Below are positions 1 to 8,336 of a stretch of DNA of 64,000 nucleotides, piece by piece. The position numbers and the translations under genes were made by a program. Under the pieces are notes generated by a model. It made no database searches. It was not told the DNA's origin and saw only the letters and a list, made by a program, of their open reading frames with translations. The stretch comes from Gp6-AA40 sp963741135 (GTDB lineage: Bacteria; Acidobacteriota; Vicinamibacteria; Vicinamibacterales; UBA2999), in the NCBI GenBank assembly GCA_963741135.1, contig CAVUHC010000003.1, forward strand, positions 62,001 to 126,000. The letters are read 5' to 3'. Position 1 is the stretch's first letter; every line of letters begins with the position of its first letter.

Positions 1-348
1 GCACTGTCGAACGGCCTCCTCCGAAACGCTTCCGTCCCCAAAGGAGCGATGGAACCACACGCGGCGGACACCATGGTCGGCACACTGCCGGACGATCTCT
101 GGAGAGATGTCTGGCGCGGTCGCGATCACGACGCCGTCAAGTTGGCCGGGTACGGCTCCAACGTCGCCGTAACATCTGGCACCCTCCACTTCTGAGGCTC
201 TTGGGTTGATCGGAAACACCTCGTAGCCGGAGTCTCTCAGCCTGCGGAAGACCGCGTTAGCTGCCTGGCCGTGTTGCCGGGAGACGCCGGCGACCGCGAT
301 GCGGCGTCCGCCGAGAAACGTGGCGATTGATTCAGGAGTCTTGACCAT
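1..348 (-). CDS. CoA-binding domain protein (3' end cut by window edge)
   Basis: The first 116 residues are visible, read leftwards from ATG at 348-346; the gene runs off the window. The protein begins MVKTPESIATFLGG, then has the Rossmann-like pattern IAVAGVSRQ with later segments FPINP and DGVVIATAP. This is the pattern of small stand-alone CoA-binding proteins (YccU-like), which bind CoA or a related nucleotide; their physiological role is poorly known. A sigma-54-type box lies at 365-380, predicting a start only about 6 bases before the ATG. The neighbour on the other strand is a broken serine hydrolase. Family call firm, function uncertain. Confidence 0.8.
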   Translation of the reverse strand, partial: MVKTPESIATFLGGRRIAVAGVSRQHGQAANAVFRRLRDSGYEVFPINPRASEVEGARCYGDVGAVPGQLDGVVIATAPDISPEIVRQCADHGVRRVWFHRSFGDGSVSEEAVRQC

Positions 349-364
349 GGCTCTCGCTCTCTGA

Positions 365-380
365 CGCAAACGGGGTACCT
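365..380 (-). promoter_or_regulatory. sigma-54-type promoter for the CoA-binding gene
   Basis: Promoter-strand box AGGTACCCCGTTTGCG: GG and GC exactly ten bases apart, with TTTGC at the -12 side. The GG is about 130 bp from the centre of the palindrome pair at 494-523. One of the weaker matches to the TGGCACG-N4-TTGC consensus. Confidence 0.45.
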
Positions 381-493
381 GGCACTGTTCGTCTGATGGC
401 TGCGTCGGGCGCCCGGACAGATCGAAAGCGGGCGATTGTCGCCTGTTGAATCCCAGCTCGTAAGCTTTTGCCGGGATCCCGTCGACGTCACAG

Positions 494-523
494 AAAAACT
501 TCCCTCGCCGGTGTTGGATTTTC
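494..523. promoter_or_regulatory. Tandem palindrome pair (candidate activator site)
   Basis: Half-sites AAAAACTTCC and TTGGATTTTC with 20 bp between centres, the arrangement repeated 15 times in the window. It lies between the CoA-binding gene and the serine hydrolase, 92 bp from the -24 GG of the latter. Confidence 0.5.
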
Positions 524-598
524 GGCGCCTTCGAGGCACGGGCCGCAAGACCGCGGCTCGTTTTCTCGGGCTATCTGGGATCTGGCGCTTGGTCACGC

Positions 599-614
599 AG
601 GCACAACGAATGCA
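599..614 (+). promoter_or_regulatory. sigma-54-type promoter for the serine hydrolase
   Basis: Box AGGCACAACGAATGCA: GG at 600-601, ten bases, GC at 612-613, close to the consensus. The predicted transcription start (about 625) is only two bases before the ATG at 627, so a near-leaderless message is implied. Confidence 0.6.
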
Positions 615-626
615 CCAGGATGCAAC

Positions 627-1898
627 ATGACACTCGCGACAGCGTCGACCGCTTCCGGTCGACAGGATCATTCCCGAACCGGCTCCGAGGCAATTGGCGA
701 TCGGCGTCGGGGATTTCCGGAAGTTCAGGGTCACGTCAGCCGTGGCTTTGAGGCGGTGCGCGAGGCGTTCGTCGAGAACTTCGCTCGGAGGCGCGAACTG
801 GGCGGCGCCTGCTGCGCCTATCACCACGGCGAGAAGGTGGTCGACCTGTGGGGCGGTGTGCGGAACAAGCAGACCGGCGAGTCGTGGGAGCAGGACACCA
901 TGGTGCTCGTCTACTCGGCCACCAAGGGCCTGGCCGCCATGACCCTCGCCCTCGCCCACTCGCGAGGCTGGCTCGATTACGAAGAGCGAGTCGCCACGTA
1001 CTGGCCCGAGTTCGCGCAGCAGGGCAAGGAGAGGATCACCGTCCGCCAGCTCCTCGCGCACCAGGCAGGACTGTTCGCCTTTGATGAGCCCGTCGATCGC
1101 AGCGTGGTCGCCGACCTGGATCGCCTGGCGGTCGTGCTCGCTCGTCAGAAGCCGGCGTGGGAGCCCGGGACGCGTCAGGCCTATCACGCGATCAGCCTCG
1201 GGTTCTATGAAGGCGAGCTGCTGCGCCGAGTGGATCCACGACATCGCAGCCTCGGACAATTCTTTCAGGACGAGATCGCCACACCGCTCGGACTGGACGT
1301 CTACATCCGCCTGCCGGAGGAGATCCCGAACTCTCGTCTCGCGACACTTGCGCCGCCCAGACCGATTCGAGATGCTGCTCGGCTTCCCGCTTCGTCTGAC
1401 GCTGGACGGGGATGAATCGTCATTCGAACATCTACCGGGCGCTCATCACGAATCCGGGCTTCGCGATGGCCCATGATGAGCAGCGCGTGTACGCGCGCAA
1501 TCTCGAAGTGCCGTCCGGCGGTGCGGTTGGAACTGCGCGGGCCATCGCGCATGCCTATGGCGTCTTCGCGGCGGGAGGACGGGAGCTGGGGCTGCGCCAG
1601 GAGACGCTGGACTTGTTAGCCGCACCGGCGATTCCTCCAACGCGCGGGTTCTTATGACGAATGCCTGAAGGTGGACCTGCAGTTCTCGCTGGGCTTCATG
1701 AAGCCGAGCCCCGTCTGGCGGTTCGGCAGCGCGCGCTCGTTCGGGTCTCCCGGGTCCGGAGGCTCTCTCGGCTTTGCCGATCCGACGGCCGGCATTGGAT
1801 ACGCGTACGTGACCAGCCAGATGGGGACGCGACTCACCGGCGACCCCCGCGATGTGGCGCTCAGAGACGCGCTCTACTCCGCTCTCCAAGTCTCATGA
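627..1898 (+). pseudogene. Serine hydrolase (beta-lactamase/EstB family), frameshifted
   Basis: The start ATG at 627 gives a protein with family features FEAVREAF, HHGEKVVDLWGG and the catalytic S-x-x-K as SATK, the nucleophile motif of class C beta-lactamase-like esterases. Similarity then jumps frame near 1370 (into MLLGFPLRLTLD), again near 1408 (into NRHSNIYRALITNPG) and again near 1658 (into CLKVDLQFSLGFMKPS), ending at TGA 1896-1898. Each break moves the frame the same way, as one extra base would. Expected product about 420 residues. Family members hydrolyse esters or modify peptides; substrate unknown. It is either a recent pseudogene or an intact gene with indel errors. A CPBP gene follows after 10 bases. 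Confidence 0.75.
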
Positions 1899-1908
1899 GG
1901 GGCTGATC

Positions 1909-2781
1909 ATGATGACCATCAAGGCTTTCATCACGAGACACTCGGTGGCGGCCTACTTCGCCCTGACGTTCGCTATCTCCTGGGGCGGCGTCCTCATGGT
2001 CATCGGCGGACCTGGCGGAATTCACGGGCACCACGGCGCAAACCGACCCGCTGTTCCCGTTCGTGTACCTGGCGATGCTCGCCGGCCCCAGCGTCGCAGG
2101 CATCCTGTTGACCAGCCTCGTCTATGGAAGGGCAGGGCTTCGCGACGTTCTTGTCCCGGTTGCTCAGGTGGCAGGTGGGCGCCCGCTGGTACGCGGTCGC
2201 GCTCCTGACCGCCCCGCTCCTGGTGACAGCGACACTCTTCGCGCTCTCGCTAGCCTCCCCGGTATTTCTCCCCGGCATACTCACCACCAGCGACAAGGCG
2301 TCCCTTCTGCTGTTCGGTATCGCGGTGGGGCTGGGGGCCGGCTTCTTCGAGGAACTAGGCTGGACGGGGTTCGCGGTGCCCGGGCTGAGGCGGCGTTACG
2401 GTGTCTTTACGACCGGGCTCATCGTGGGTGTCCTGTGGGGAGCGTGGCACTTTCTTGTGACCTTGTGGGGAAGCGGCAGCTCTTCCGGAGCGCTTTCGCT
2501 GGCCCTCTTCCTGCTCGTGGCACTTCTTCTCCTTCCTGCCGCCTACCGGGTGCTCATGGTGTGGGTCTACGACCGTACCGAGAGCCTGCTCGTGGCGATG
2601 CTCATGCACGCGAGTCTCACAGCCAGCGTGCTGATCCTTGGTCCTCTGGCGATATCAGGGGTGCCCCTCTTGACTTATGACCTCGTATTGGCCGGCGGCG
2701 CTGTGGGTCGTCGTCGCCGCGCTCGCCGTGGCCAACCGCGGGCAGCTCTCGCGACAACCGCTCCGGAAGCGGGCGGCTTGA
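1909..2781 (+). pseudogene. CPBP-family intramembrane metalloprotease, frameshifted
   Basis: Starts at ATG 1909 (MMTIKAFITRHSVAAYF) just after the serine hydrolase stop. Hydrophobic segments and the CPBP motifs appear in order but in different frames: the start to about 2020, YLAMLAGPSVAGILL to about 2150, then FFEELGWTGFAVP, GAWHFLVTLWG and LLVAMLMHAS, then a last shift near 2690 leading to TGA 2779-2781. The motif EELGWTG has Thr where most members have the Arg of EExxxR. Family members are multi-pass membrane proteins, including CAAX-type and bacteriocin-immunity proteases. All three shifts have the same direction as in the preceding gene, so indel error is a real possibility. Confidence 0.7.
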
Positions 2782-2951
2782 AAGGTCAACGCGCGGCTTC
2801 TACGTCGAGTGCCTATGGCGCGTGCTGCCAGGGGTTTTTTCATTCCGCCGGGTGAAATTCCTGATCCTTGCGGACTGTTCTCGGTCGACCCGCCGAAACC
2901 CTCACATTGCGCGCGCCGGCATTGAGCAGAGTACTTGCAGTTGCACTCTGC

Positions 2952-3611
2952 ATGACGACATCACGTACACATGCTCGGACCAGGCGGTTGGCGCTGGCCA
3001 CCGGCGTCGCCGGTGCATCCGCCGCGGCCTACGTCGTCGCCACGGAACGCGTGCGGGCGGATCGTGTGGAGCGCGCGGAGACGCTTCCCGGCGACGATCT
3101 GATTCCATCCCCGATTGGATCGCTGACCAACGCGATCACCATTCATCGTCCGCCTCGTGACGTGTGGCCATGGCTCGCGCAGATGGGGGCGGGTCGCGCG
3201 GGGTGGTACAGCTACGACGTCATCGATAACGGCGGCCGGCGCAGTGCATTTCGGATCGTGCCGGAGCTTCAGCATCTGACTGTTGGCATGGTGTTCCCGG
3301 CGTTGCCGGGCGCAACCGACGGCTTCGTCCTCCTGTCGTACGAACCAGAACGGTCCCTCGTGCTCGGCTGGCAATCGCCGGACGGCGCACCCCTCGTGAC
3401 GTGGGCCTTCGTCCTTCGCGAAATGGAGAAGGGCGCGACTCGTCTCATCGTGCGCGCGCGGGGAGGACCCGGGTATCAGTTCCACGCGATGCCATGGGGG
3501 CTGGCAAAGCACATCGTTCCGTTCGGACACTTCGTCATGCAGCGCAAGCAGTTAGTCGGTATCGCGTTGCGTGCGGAGCATGTATGGCCACGAATCACGG
3601 CAAGGCGCTGA
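2952..3611 (+). CDS. SRPBCC (START-like) membrane-anchored protein
   Basis: 219 residues from ATG 2952. An N-terminal hydrophobic segment (LALATGVAGASAAAYVV) is followed by TLPGDDLIPSP and the START/SRPBCC core beginning ITIHRPPRDVWPWLAQMG, then GWYSYD and a C-terminal long helix. This layout, one anchor plus a lipid-binding-like cup, recurs in 3584-4288 and 6655-7296, so the operon holds three relatives. SRPBCC folds bind hydrophobic ligands; the ligand here is unknown. The next gene overlaps by 28 bases, so they are probably co-transcribed. No convincing sigma-54 box was found upstream. Confidence 0.8.
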   Translation: MTTSRTHARTRRLALATGVAGASAAAYVVATERVRADRVERAETLPGDDLIPSPIGSLTNAITIHRPPRDVWPWLAQMGAGRAGWYSYDVIDNGGRRSAFRIVPELQHLTVGMVFPALPGATDGFVLLSYEPERSLVLGWQSPDGAPLVTWAFVLREMEKGATRLIVRARGGPGYQFHAMPWGLAKHIVPFGHFVMQRKQLVGIALRAEHVWPRITARR

Positions 3612-4288
3612 CGAAATCCGTCGGAGCGGCCGTTGGTGTCGCGGTGCTCTCGTACGCAGCGTTTGTGGCGACAACGTGGTTGCGCTATGGCCAGATTGCC
3701 GCCGCCCCGGCCGACGATCACGATCCGCTGCTCGCTCGATTCATGTCGTCGTACGAGGTGGCAATCCGCCACCAGGCACATGTCGCGGCACCGCCGGACA
3801 TCACGCTCGCGGCGGCAAAGGACCATGACCTGTTTGCGTCCGCGATCGTTCGATCGATCGTCAGAACGCGCGAGGTCGTCCTGCGCGTCGCGCCGGAGAA
3901 ACGCGTGCGTCCCCGAACACTGCTGGCGTTGATGCAATCGCTCGGCTGGGGCGTGCTGGCCGACGTTCCGGGACGCGAGGTGGTCTTCGGCTCCATCACG
4001 AGACCATGGGAAGGCAATGTGAGATTCGACGCGGTGCCGCCAGCGGATTTCGCGGCATTCGCCGAACCCGGCTACGTCAAGATCGTGTGGAACCTGCGTG
4101 TGGAACCGGCCGCCCACGGCTCGATCCTTCACGTGGAAACGCGCGTCGCGACAACGGATCCGGCCTCTCGAGAGAAGTTCCGGCGCTACTGGGCGTTCGT
4201 CGCGCCCGGAAGCGTCCTGATCCGGCGGGTCTCTTTCGGCCCCATCAAGCGTGAGGCGGAGCGCCGTGCGCGCCTGGTTGCCCGATGA
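3584..4288 (+). CDS. SRPBCC-like protein with N-terminal membrane anchor
   Basis: 234 residues from ATG 3584, overlapping the previous stop by 28 bases. It has a hydrophobic N-terminus (AAVGVAVLSYAAFVATTW), the segment VAAPPDITLAAA and the family-typical stretches LGWGVLADVPGREVV, ITRPWEGNV and YVKIVWNLRVEP. The end RRYWAFVAPGSVLIRR also matches this SRPBCC subgroup. I infer a hydrophobic-ligand-binding fold at the membrane; no catalytic function is apparent. It is coupled to the next gene by an ATGA overlap. Confidence 0.75.
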   Translation: MATNHGKALTKSVGAAVGVAVLSYAAFVATTWLRYGQIAAAPADDHDPLLARFMSSYEVAIRHQAHVAAPPDITLAAAKDHDLFASAIVRSIVRTREVVLRVAPEKRVRPRTLLALMQSLGWGVLADVPGREVVFGSITRPWEGNVRFDAVPPADFAAFAEPGYVKIVWNLRVEPAAHGSILHVETRVATTDPASREKFRRYWAFVAPGSVLIRRVSFGPIKREAERRARLVAR

Positions 4289-4992
4289 CCCTTCCATTCA
4301 CCGATGAACAGTTCTTTGGCGTGTTCGCGGCGTACAACTCGTTGCTCTGGCCTGCCGCGCTCGGGCTCTGGGTGGCAACCGCCGTGGTGTGCATCGCCTG
4401 GCTGCGCGGCCGCGCAAGCCGCTCGTCACTCGTCGCCGGGCTCCTCGCGGTCCATTGGATATGGGTGGGCTTGGCGTACCACGCCGCCTTCTTTACGAGA
4501 ATCAATCCAGCGGCCTGGCTGTTCAGCGGACTGTTCGTGGTCGAGGCCGGGATGCTGGCCTGGTATGGCCTCGTCCGAGGTCGCATCCGATTTACAGAGC
4601 GGGCGTCGTCCATGCGATACGTCGCGTCGGGGATGCTGATTGCGTACGCGCTTGCCTATCCGGTCATCGCACAGGCCGAAGGCCACGCGTACCCGCAGGT
4701 GCCAACCTTCGGCGTTCCGTGTCCAAGCACCATCTTGACGATCGGTTTCCTGCTCGTCGCCGATCCGCCTCTCCCGCGGCTCGTCGCCGTTGTTCCGATC
4801 CTGTGGGCTCTGATCGGTGGCTCCGGGGCGTTTCTCTTTGGCGTGCGGGCCGACTTCATGCTGCTTGTCGCCGGTATGGCGCTGATTGGCGATGTGTTGC
4901 GGCCCACTGCCCGCCGCGGGTTGGTCGGACGCGTAGCGACGGGCTCAGGGACGATCGATGCGGCCCCGCCCCAGGCGCACCGATCCGCATGA
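4285..4992 (+). CDS. DUF6064-like integral membrane protein
   Basis: 235 residues. It opens MTLPFTDEQFFGVFAAYN, the signature N-terminus I associate with DUF6064, and carries about six hydrophobic segments. The ATG overlaps the previous TGA (ATGA), indicating translational coupling. Family function is unknown. A Cys in FGVPCPSTIL sits in a loop conserved in these proteins. The operon context (lipid-binding-like and flavodoxin genes) does not define its job. Confidence 0.7.
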   Translation: MTLPFTDEQFFGVFAAYNSLLWPAALGLWVATAVVCIAWLRGRASRSSLVAGLLAVHWIWVGLAYHAAFFTRINPAAWLFSGLFVVEAGMLAWYGLVRGRIRFTERASSMRYVASGMLIAYALAYPVIAQAEGHAYPQVPTFGVPCPSTILTIGFLLVADPPLPRLVAVVPILWALIGGSGAFLFGVRADFMLLVAGMALIGDVLRPTARRGLVGRVATGSGTIDAAPPQAHRSA

Positions 4993-5004
4993 GGGGGAAC
5001 CCAT

Positions 5005-5388
5005 ATGCCTCGAATACTGATCGTCTTCGTCGCGCTCGCCCTCGGCATCCACGGACTTATCCATCTACTGGGCGCCACCGTCTATCTGAAGCTTGGCGAC
5101 GTGCAGGGGCTCGCCTACAAGACCACCGTGCTCGGCGGCCGCGTCGACTTGGGTGACGGTGGAATTCGCGTGTTCGGGGCGCTTTGGATTCTGCCGGCGA
5201 TCGGATTTGTCGCCGCCGCGTTGGGCTTGCTCGAAGGGTGGAGCTGGTGGGGCGTGGCGCTGCTGGCTGCCACGATCGTTTCGACCGTGTTGACTGTTCT
5301 GGACTGGAACGTGGCGTTCATCGGCGCGATTGTCGATTTCGCGATCGTGGGCGCCGTCCTGTGGTTCCGGTTACGGGTTCCCTCGTAG
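5005..5388 (+). CDS. Small integral membrane protein, four predicted segments
   Basis: 127 residues, ATG at 5005 preceded by GAGGGGGA. It begins MPRILIVFVALALGIHGLIH, then a short conserved-looking loop with LGDVQGLAYKTTVLGGRVDLG, then three more hydrophobic helices ending WFRLRVPS. I do not recognise a named family. It sits 12 bases after the DUF6064-like gene and 15 before a flavodoxin gene, so it belongs to this operon. Confidence 0.65.
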   Translation: MPRILIVFVALALGIHGLIHLLGATVYLKLGDVQGLAYKTTVLGGRVDLGDGGIRVFGALWILPAIGFVAAALGLLEGWSWWGVALLAATIVSTVLTVLDWNVAFIGAIVDFAIVGAVLWFRLRVPS

Positions 5389-5403
5389 CCGCGGGAGATT
5401 CAT

Positions 5404-5934
5404 ATGAAGCGCATCCTCATCGCCTATTACTCGCGCAGCGGCAATACACGGAGAGTCGCCACGCGTCTTGCCGCCGACCTCGGAGCCGACCTCGAGGAGA
5501 TCGTCGATCCGACGCACCGTTCGGGTGTGTTCGGCTATCAGCGGAGCGGATTTCAGGCCTTCTTCCGGCGCCTTGCGCCGATTGCGCCGCCCGCACATGA
5601 TCCGGGGACGTACGATCTTGTTGTGGTCGGCACTCCAATCTGGGACATGTCGGTGTCGAGCCCGGTGCGCAGCTACTTGCGACGGCACCGATCCGCGTTG
5701 CCGACCGTCGCGTTCTTCTGCACGTGTGGGGGCCTCGGGAGTGAACGCGTGTTTGACCAGATGACGGGGGAGTGCGGCCGCGAACCGGTGGCACGCATGG
5801 TGCTCACGGAGCGCGAGCTCGCTATGTCCGCCACGCCGATCGCCATTGCCCGGTTTGCGGTGCAGATTCGCGCCGTGCTTGCTCACGCCCCGTCCCCGGA
5901 GGCGGCGCCCCGCGCCACAGTCGGCGTGCGTTGA
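5404..5934 (+). CDS. Flavodoxin family protein
   Basis: 176 residues, ATG 5404 with GGGAGA upstream. The FMN phosphate-binding loop is visible at the N-terminus as YYSRSGNTRRVA, followed by the second loop around VVVGTPIWDMSVSSPVRSYL and a third around FFCTCGGLGSERVF. This is the short-chain flavodoxin pattern; such proteins carry electrons or act as small NAD(P)H reductases on an FMN. No iron-sulfur ligands are present. Partner unknown. It is part of the 2.9-7.3 kb operon. Confidence 0.85.
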   Translation: MKRILIAYYSRSGNTRRVATRLAADLGADLEEIVDPTHRSGVFGYQRSGFQAFFRRLAPIAPPAHDPGTYDLVVVGTPIWDMSVSSPVRSYLRRHRSALPTVAFFCTCGGLGSERVFDQMTGECGREPVARMVLTERELAMSATPIAIARFAVQIRAVLAHAPSPEAAPRATVGVR

Positions 5935-5950
5935 TGACAGGAGTTACTGG

Positions 5951-6550
5951 ATGCCATACCCCGTCACCGTGACCGTTGAAACAAACCTCGAAAACCGGAA
6001 TCGGCTGACCGGAGCCCTGCGGCCGATCCTTGCGATTCCCCACATGATTCTCGTCGGCCCCGGCACCTGGTTCCACCGGGCGAATTCGGCGGGCCTGCTT
6101 GGCGCGGCGGCGTACGTGCTGGCGATTGTGAACTGGTTTGCGATTCTCATCGCCGGCGAATCGATCAAGGGGATCCGCGACTTCCAGCTCTATTACCTTC
6201 GCTGGCGGACACGCGCGATCGCCTACCTTGCGCTGTTCGTGGATCCGTACCCGCCTTTCGGTGATGGTCCATATCCGGCCTCGATCGAGGTGATCGAGCC
6301 GGTCGGACCGCGCGACCGCGCCACCATCGCCGTGAGGCTGCTGCTCGCGGTGCCGCACTTCGTGGTGCTCTTCTTCCTCCTCTTCGGATGGTGCGTAACC
6401 ACCATCGTCGCCTGGTTCTCGATTCTCTTCACGGGCACGTTCCCGGCGTCGCTGCATCCGTTCGGTATCAGCGTGATGCGCTGGCTGTTTCGTGTCGAGG
6501 TGTACGTTCTGCTGCTGGTTGACGAATATCCTCCGTTCGCGCTCGATTGA
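5951..6550 (+). CDS. DUF4389 domain membrane protein
   Basis: 199 residues from ATG 5951, preceded by ACAGGAGTT. The protein reads MPYPVTVTVETNLENRN, then RLTGALRPILAIPHMI, helices, the motif IKGIRDFQLYYLRWRTRA, YPPF twice (about residues 99 and 195) and a second pair of helices with LFTGTFP. The duplicated half with PYPPF/YPPF is typical of DUF4389. Function unknown. Its stop overlaps a possible TTG start of the next gene. Confidence 0.8.
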   Translation: MPYPVTVTVETNLENRNRLTGALRPILAIPHMILVGPGTWFHRANSAGLLGAAAYVLAIVNWFAILIAGESIKGIRDFQLYYLRWRTRAIAYLALFVDPYPPFGDGPYPASIEVIEPVGPRDRATIAVRLLLAVPHFVVLFFLLFGWCVTTIVAWFSILFTGTFPASLHPFGISVMRWLFRVEVYVLLLVDEYPPFALD

Positions 6551-6654
6551 AGCGACGCCGGCCACGAGGCCACGGTCGCCGTCAGCTCGCGCCTTCGCGT
6601 CGGAAAATTCCCCATTGGCATGAACGCTGCTTCCTTCGGGCCGCGGGAGGCTTT

Positions 6655-7296
6655 GTGGTTCCAACACTCCTCGTATCGCTCACTCCCGTCGTCCTGTACT
6701 GGTTTCCAATCCGGCGTTGGTATCGCCGTTGGGGCGCAACCAACGCAGATCTCACGCGCAAAATGCCAGGCGATGCCGGCATGGTTGATCCCACGTACTC
6801 GACCACGCTTGCTGTAACAGTCGATGCACGGCCAGAACACATCTGGCCGTGGCTCATGCAGATGGGATATCAGCGTGGCGGGCTTTACAGCTACGACTGG
6901 CTCGATCGGCTGTTTGGGTTCCTGGATCGTCCGAGCGCGAACTGCATCCTGCCCCAGTTTCAGCGGCTGGAGGTGGGCGACGAGATTCCGGTCGGGCGTG
7001 GCGCAGGCTTTCCGGTAAAAGCCATCGAGGCGAATCGTGCGCTGGTCCTGGGAGGCGAGGGCGACGACCATTTTGCATGGGTCTGGCAATTCGGGTTGTA
7101 CCCGCTCGATAAGGACCGGACACGACTGGTGTCCCGCAACAGCGCTCGCGTGCCGAAGACAGTCGGCTCATGGCTGTTCATGCGCGTGCTCGAGCCAGCG
7201 GCATTCATCATGACGAGGAAGATGTTGATCGGTCTGAAGGACCGAGCGGAAAGTCTGGCCGGGCATGAACGCGCGCGATCGTTCCGCGCGGCATAG
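6655..7296 (+). CDS. SRPBCC (START-like) membrane-anchored protein
   Basis: I chose GTG at 6655 because GGGAGG lies just before it at 6645-6650; an in-frame TTG at 6547 (overlapping the previous stop) would add 36 residues but has no good ribosome site. The 213-residue product has an N-terminal hydrophobic stretch (PTLLVSLTPVVLYWF), RRWGATNADLTRKMPGD, then VTVDARPEHIWPWLMQMG and GGLYSYDWLDRLFG, the same order as in 2952-3611. This is a membrane-tethered START-like fold with unknown ligand, the last gene of the operon. Confidence 0.78.
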   Translation: MVPTLLVSLTPVVLYWFPIRRWYRRWGATNADLTRKMPGDAGMVDPTYSTTLAVTVDARPEHIWPWLMQMGYQRGGLYSYDWLDRLFGFLDRPSANCILPQFQRLEVGDEIPVGRGAGFPVKAIEANRALVLGGEGDDHFAWVWQFGLYPLDKDRTRLVSRNSARVPKTVGSWLFMRVLEPAAFIMTRKMLIGLKDRAESLAGHERARSFRAA

Positions 7297-7322
7297 CCAG
7301 GCAGCGCAGTAACGCGTTCTGG

Positions 7323-7517
7323 TCAACGCGACCCGCGTCGGTCGGTCGCTCGTCTTCGGCCGGTCGCTCGTCTATTCAACTCCGCCACAACGCTCCGTGG
7401 AATCTCCCGGCACCCGCAAGCCTTTGCGTGGGCGAGGTGCCAGGTAACTCGCTGCGGCATCGTCGCGTTAGGCGGCATCGGATGCGTTACGTGCCAGCGC
7501 GCGTTCAGTGCAGCCAT
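7323..7517 (-). CDS. Small protein with His/Cys motif
   Basis: 64 residues from 7517, or 51 from the inner ATG at 7478. The core WHLAHAKACGCREIP has spaced His and Cys residues that could bind a metal, and ends in a basic tail. I recall similar small unnamed proteins but cannot name a family. The strongest support is a textbook sigma-54 box just upstream (7539-7554) that points at this frame and nothing else. It is isolated, with no operon partner on this strand. Confidence 0.5.
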   Translation of the reverse strand: MAALNARWHVTHPMPPNATMPQRVTWHLAHAKACGCREIPRSVVAELNRRATGRRRATDRRGSR

Positions 7518-7538
7518 CTGTCAATCATCTCCCGAGTC

Positions 7539-7554
7539 GGCAACGGCCGTGCCA
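7539..7554 (-). promoter_or_regulatory. sigma-54 promoter, near-perfect, for the small His/Cys protein
   Basis: Promoter-strand box TGGCACGGCCGTTGCC matches TGGCACG-N4-TTGC at every fixed position. GG at 7553-7552, GC at 7541-7540. Predicted start about 7528, 11 bases before the 7517 start codon. No palindrome pair was seen within 130 bp upstream of it. Confidence 0.7.
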
Positions 7555-7862
7555 CGCCGCAGCCGCAGCGCAGCGCGTCCGGATCGTGGCTGTGCAGCTC
7601 ATTTGGTGATCGCCGGAATCGTGATGGGGTGAGTGACGGGCCACGCGGGATTAACTCTGCGCCCGCAGCGTCGCGATGCGTTCCTGGAGCGGATCCGCGA
7701 GTCCCGCGGTCGCCCTCAGCCACGCGCCCTCGCGCGCTTTGCGACGTTCGCGTCCTGCGTGACCCGTCGCTGTCGTTGATCGGTGCAATCGGCGCACCAG
7801 CCGGCATTCCGCGGATCTGCTTCCAATCTTATTCCGTGTCATTCCCGGCGGCGCGCCCGCGC

Positions 7863-7892
7863 GGGATTGTCCGGATGCTTCGCGAGTTTTCC
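7863..7892. promoter_or_regulatory. Tandem palindrome pair upstream of the sortase operon
   Basis: Half-sites GGGATTGTCC and CGAGTTTTCC, 20 bp centre to centre. The centre is about 81 bp from the -24 GG at 7958, one of the recurring spacings. Less symmetric than most copies. Confidence 0.45.
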
Positions 7893-7956
7893 AGCGCCCT
7901 CACGCGGTGTCTTGTTGGGAATCGGCGGCTGCCCGCAACTTCCGGCACATCCGCGC

Positions 7957-7972
7957 TGGTATCGCTCTTGCC
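7957..7972 (+). promoter_or_regulatory. sigma-54-type promoter for the YtxH/sortase operon
   Basis: Box TGGTATCGCTCTTGCC: GG at 7958-7959, ten bases, GC at 7970-7971, with CTTGC at the -12 side. Predicted start about 7983, giving a 52-base leader to the ATG at 8035. Confidence 0.6.
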
Positions 7973-8034
7973 CCTGCGGCTCTCGAAGTCGCGCGCAAAC
8001 CTGCGCGCGCACGCGGACCGCAAGGGAGGTCGTC

Positions 8035-8298
8035 ATGACACGCATGCGATTGGCGTTGACGGTCACAGCCGCATCGCTGGCGGCAGGCGCCGTCGGGTGT
8101 GCGGTGGGCGTTTTGTTCGCGCCGGCATCGGGAACCGAAGTGAGGCGCCGGCTCGCGTGGCGTGCGGAGCACGAGTACCGCTCGATGGGACGCACCTGCG
8201 AGCGGATGCTCCAGCGTGCCGCCGAGCGCGCCCGGCACGAGCTGCAAGCGAGGACGGAGCGGGTATTCGAGAAGGTCGGCAAGGGGTGCATGGGCTGA
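8035..8298 (+). CDS. YtxH-like small membrane protein
   Basis: 87 residues from ATG 8035, with a strong AGGGAGGT at 8023-8030. One N-terminal hydrophobic segment (ALTVTAASLAAGAVGCAVGVLF) leads into APASGTEVRRRLAWR, the junction pattern of YtxH-type stress proteins, followed by a charged helical tail rich in Arg and Glu. Such proteins are anchored in the inner membrane and usually appear in stress responses. It is first in an operon with the LPATA protein, the VWA protein and the sortase. Confidence 0.75.
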   Translation: MTRMRLALTVTAASLAAGAVGCAVGVLFAPASGTEVRRRLAWRAEHEYRSMGRTCERMLQRAAERARHELQARTERVFEKVGKGCMG

Positions 8299-8336
8299 CA
8301 CCACCCCGGCGCTCGGTTCGTGAGAGGGAGGACTGT

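Larger units (their letters stand above)
7518..8034. other. Intergenic control region before the sortase operon
   Basis: About 517 bases without a convincing gene. It holds a leftward sigma-54 box (7539-7554), a palindrome pair (7863-7892) and a rightward sigma-54 box (7957-7972). Short open frames here do not show a recognisable product; the stretch near 7660-7720 reads like a fragment of coding sequence on the minus strand (ending TLRAQS) but has no start or neighbour to support it. Confidence 0.5.

Noticed and set aside
2853..2882. A weak palindrome pair (TGAAATTCCT, then GACTGTTCTC) upstream of the SRPBCC operon.
   Set aside because: The second half is poor, and no GG-N10-GC box with a good -12 follows before ATG 2952. 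Not counted among the 15.
6602..6611. A perfect single half-site GGAAAATTCC before the last SRPBCC gene.
   Set aside because: It has no partner 20 bp away and no promoter box at the expected distance. One 10-base palindrome can occur by chance.
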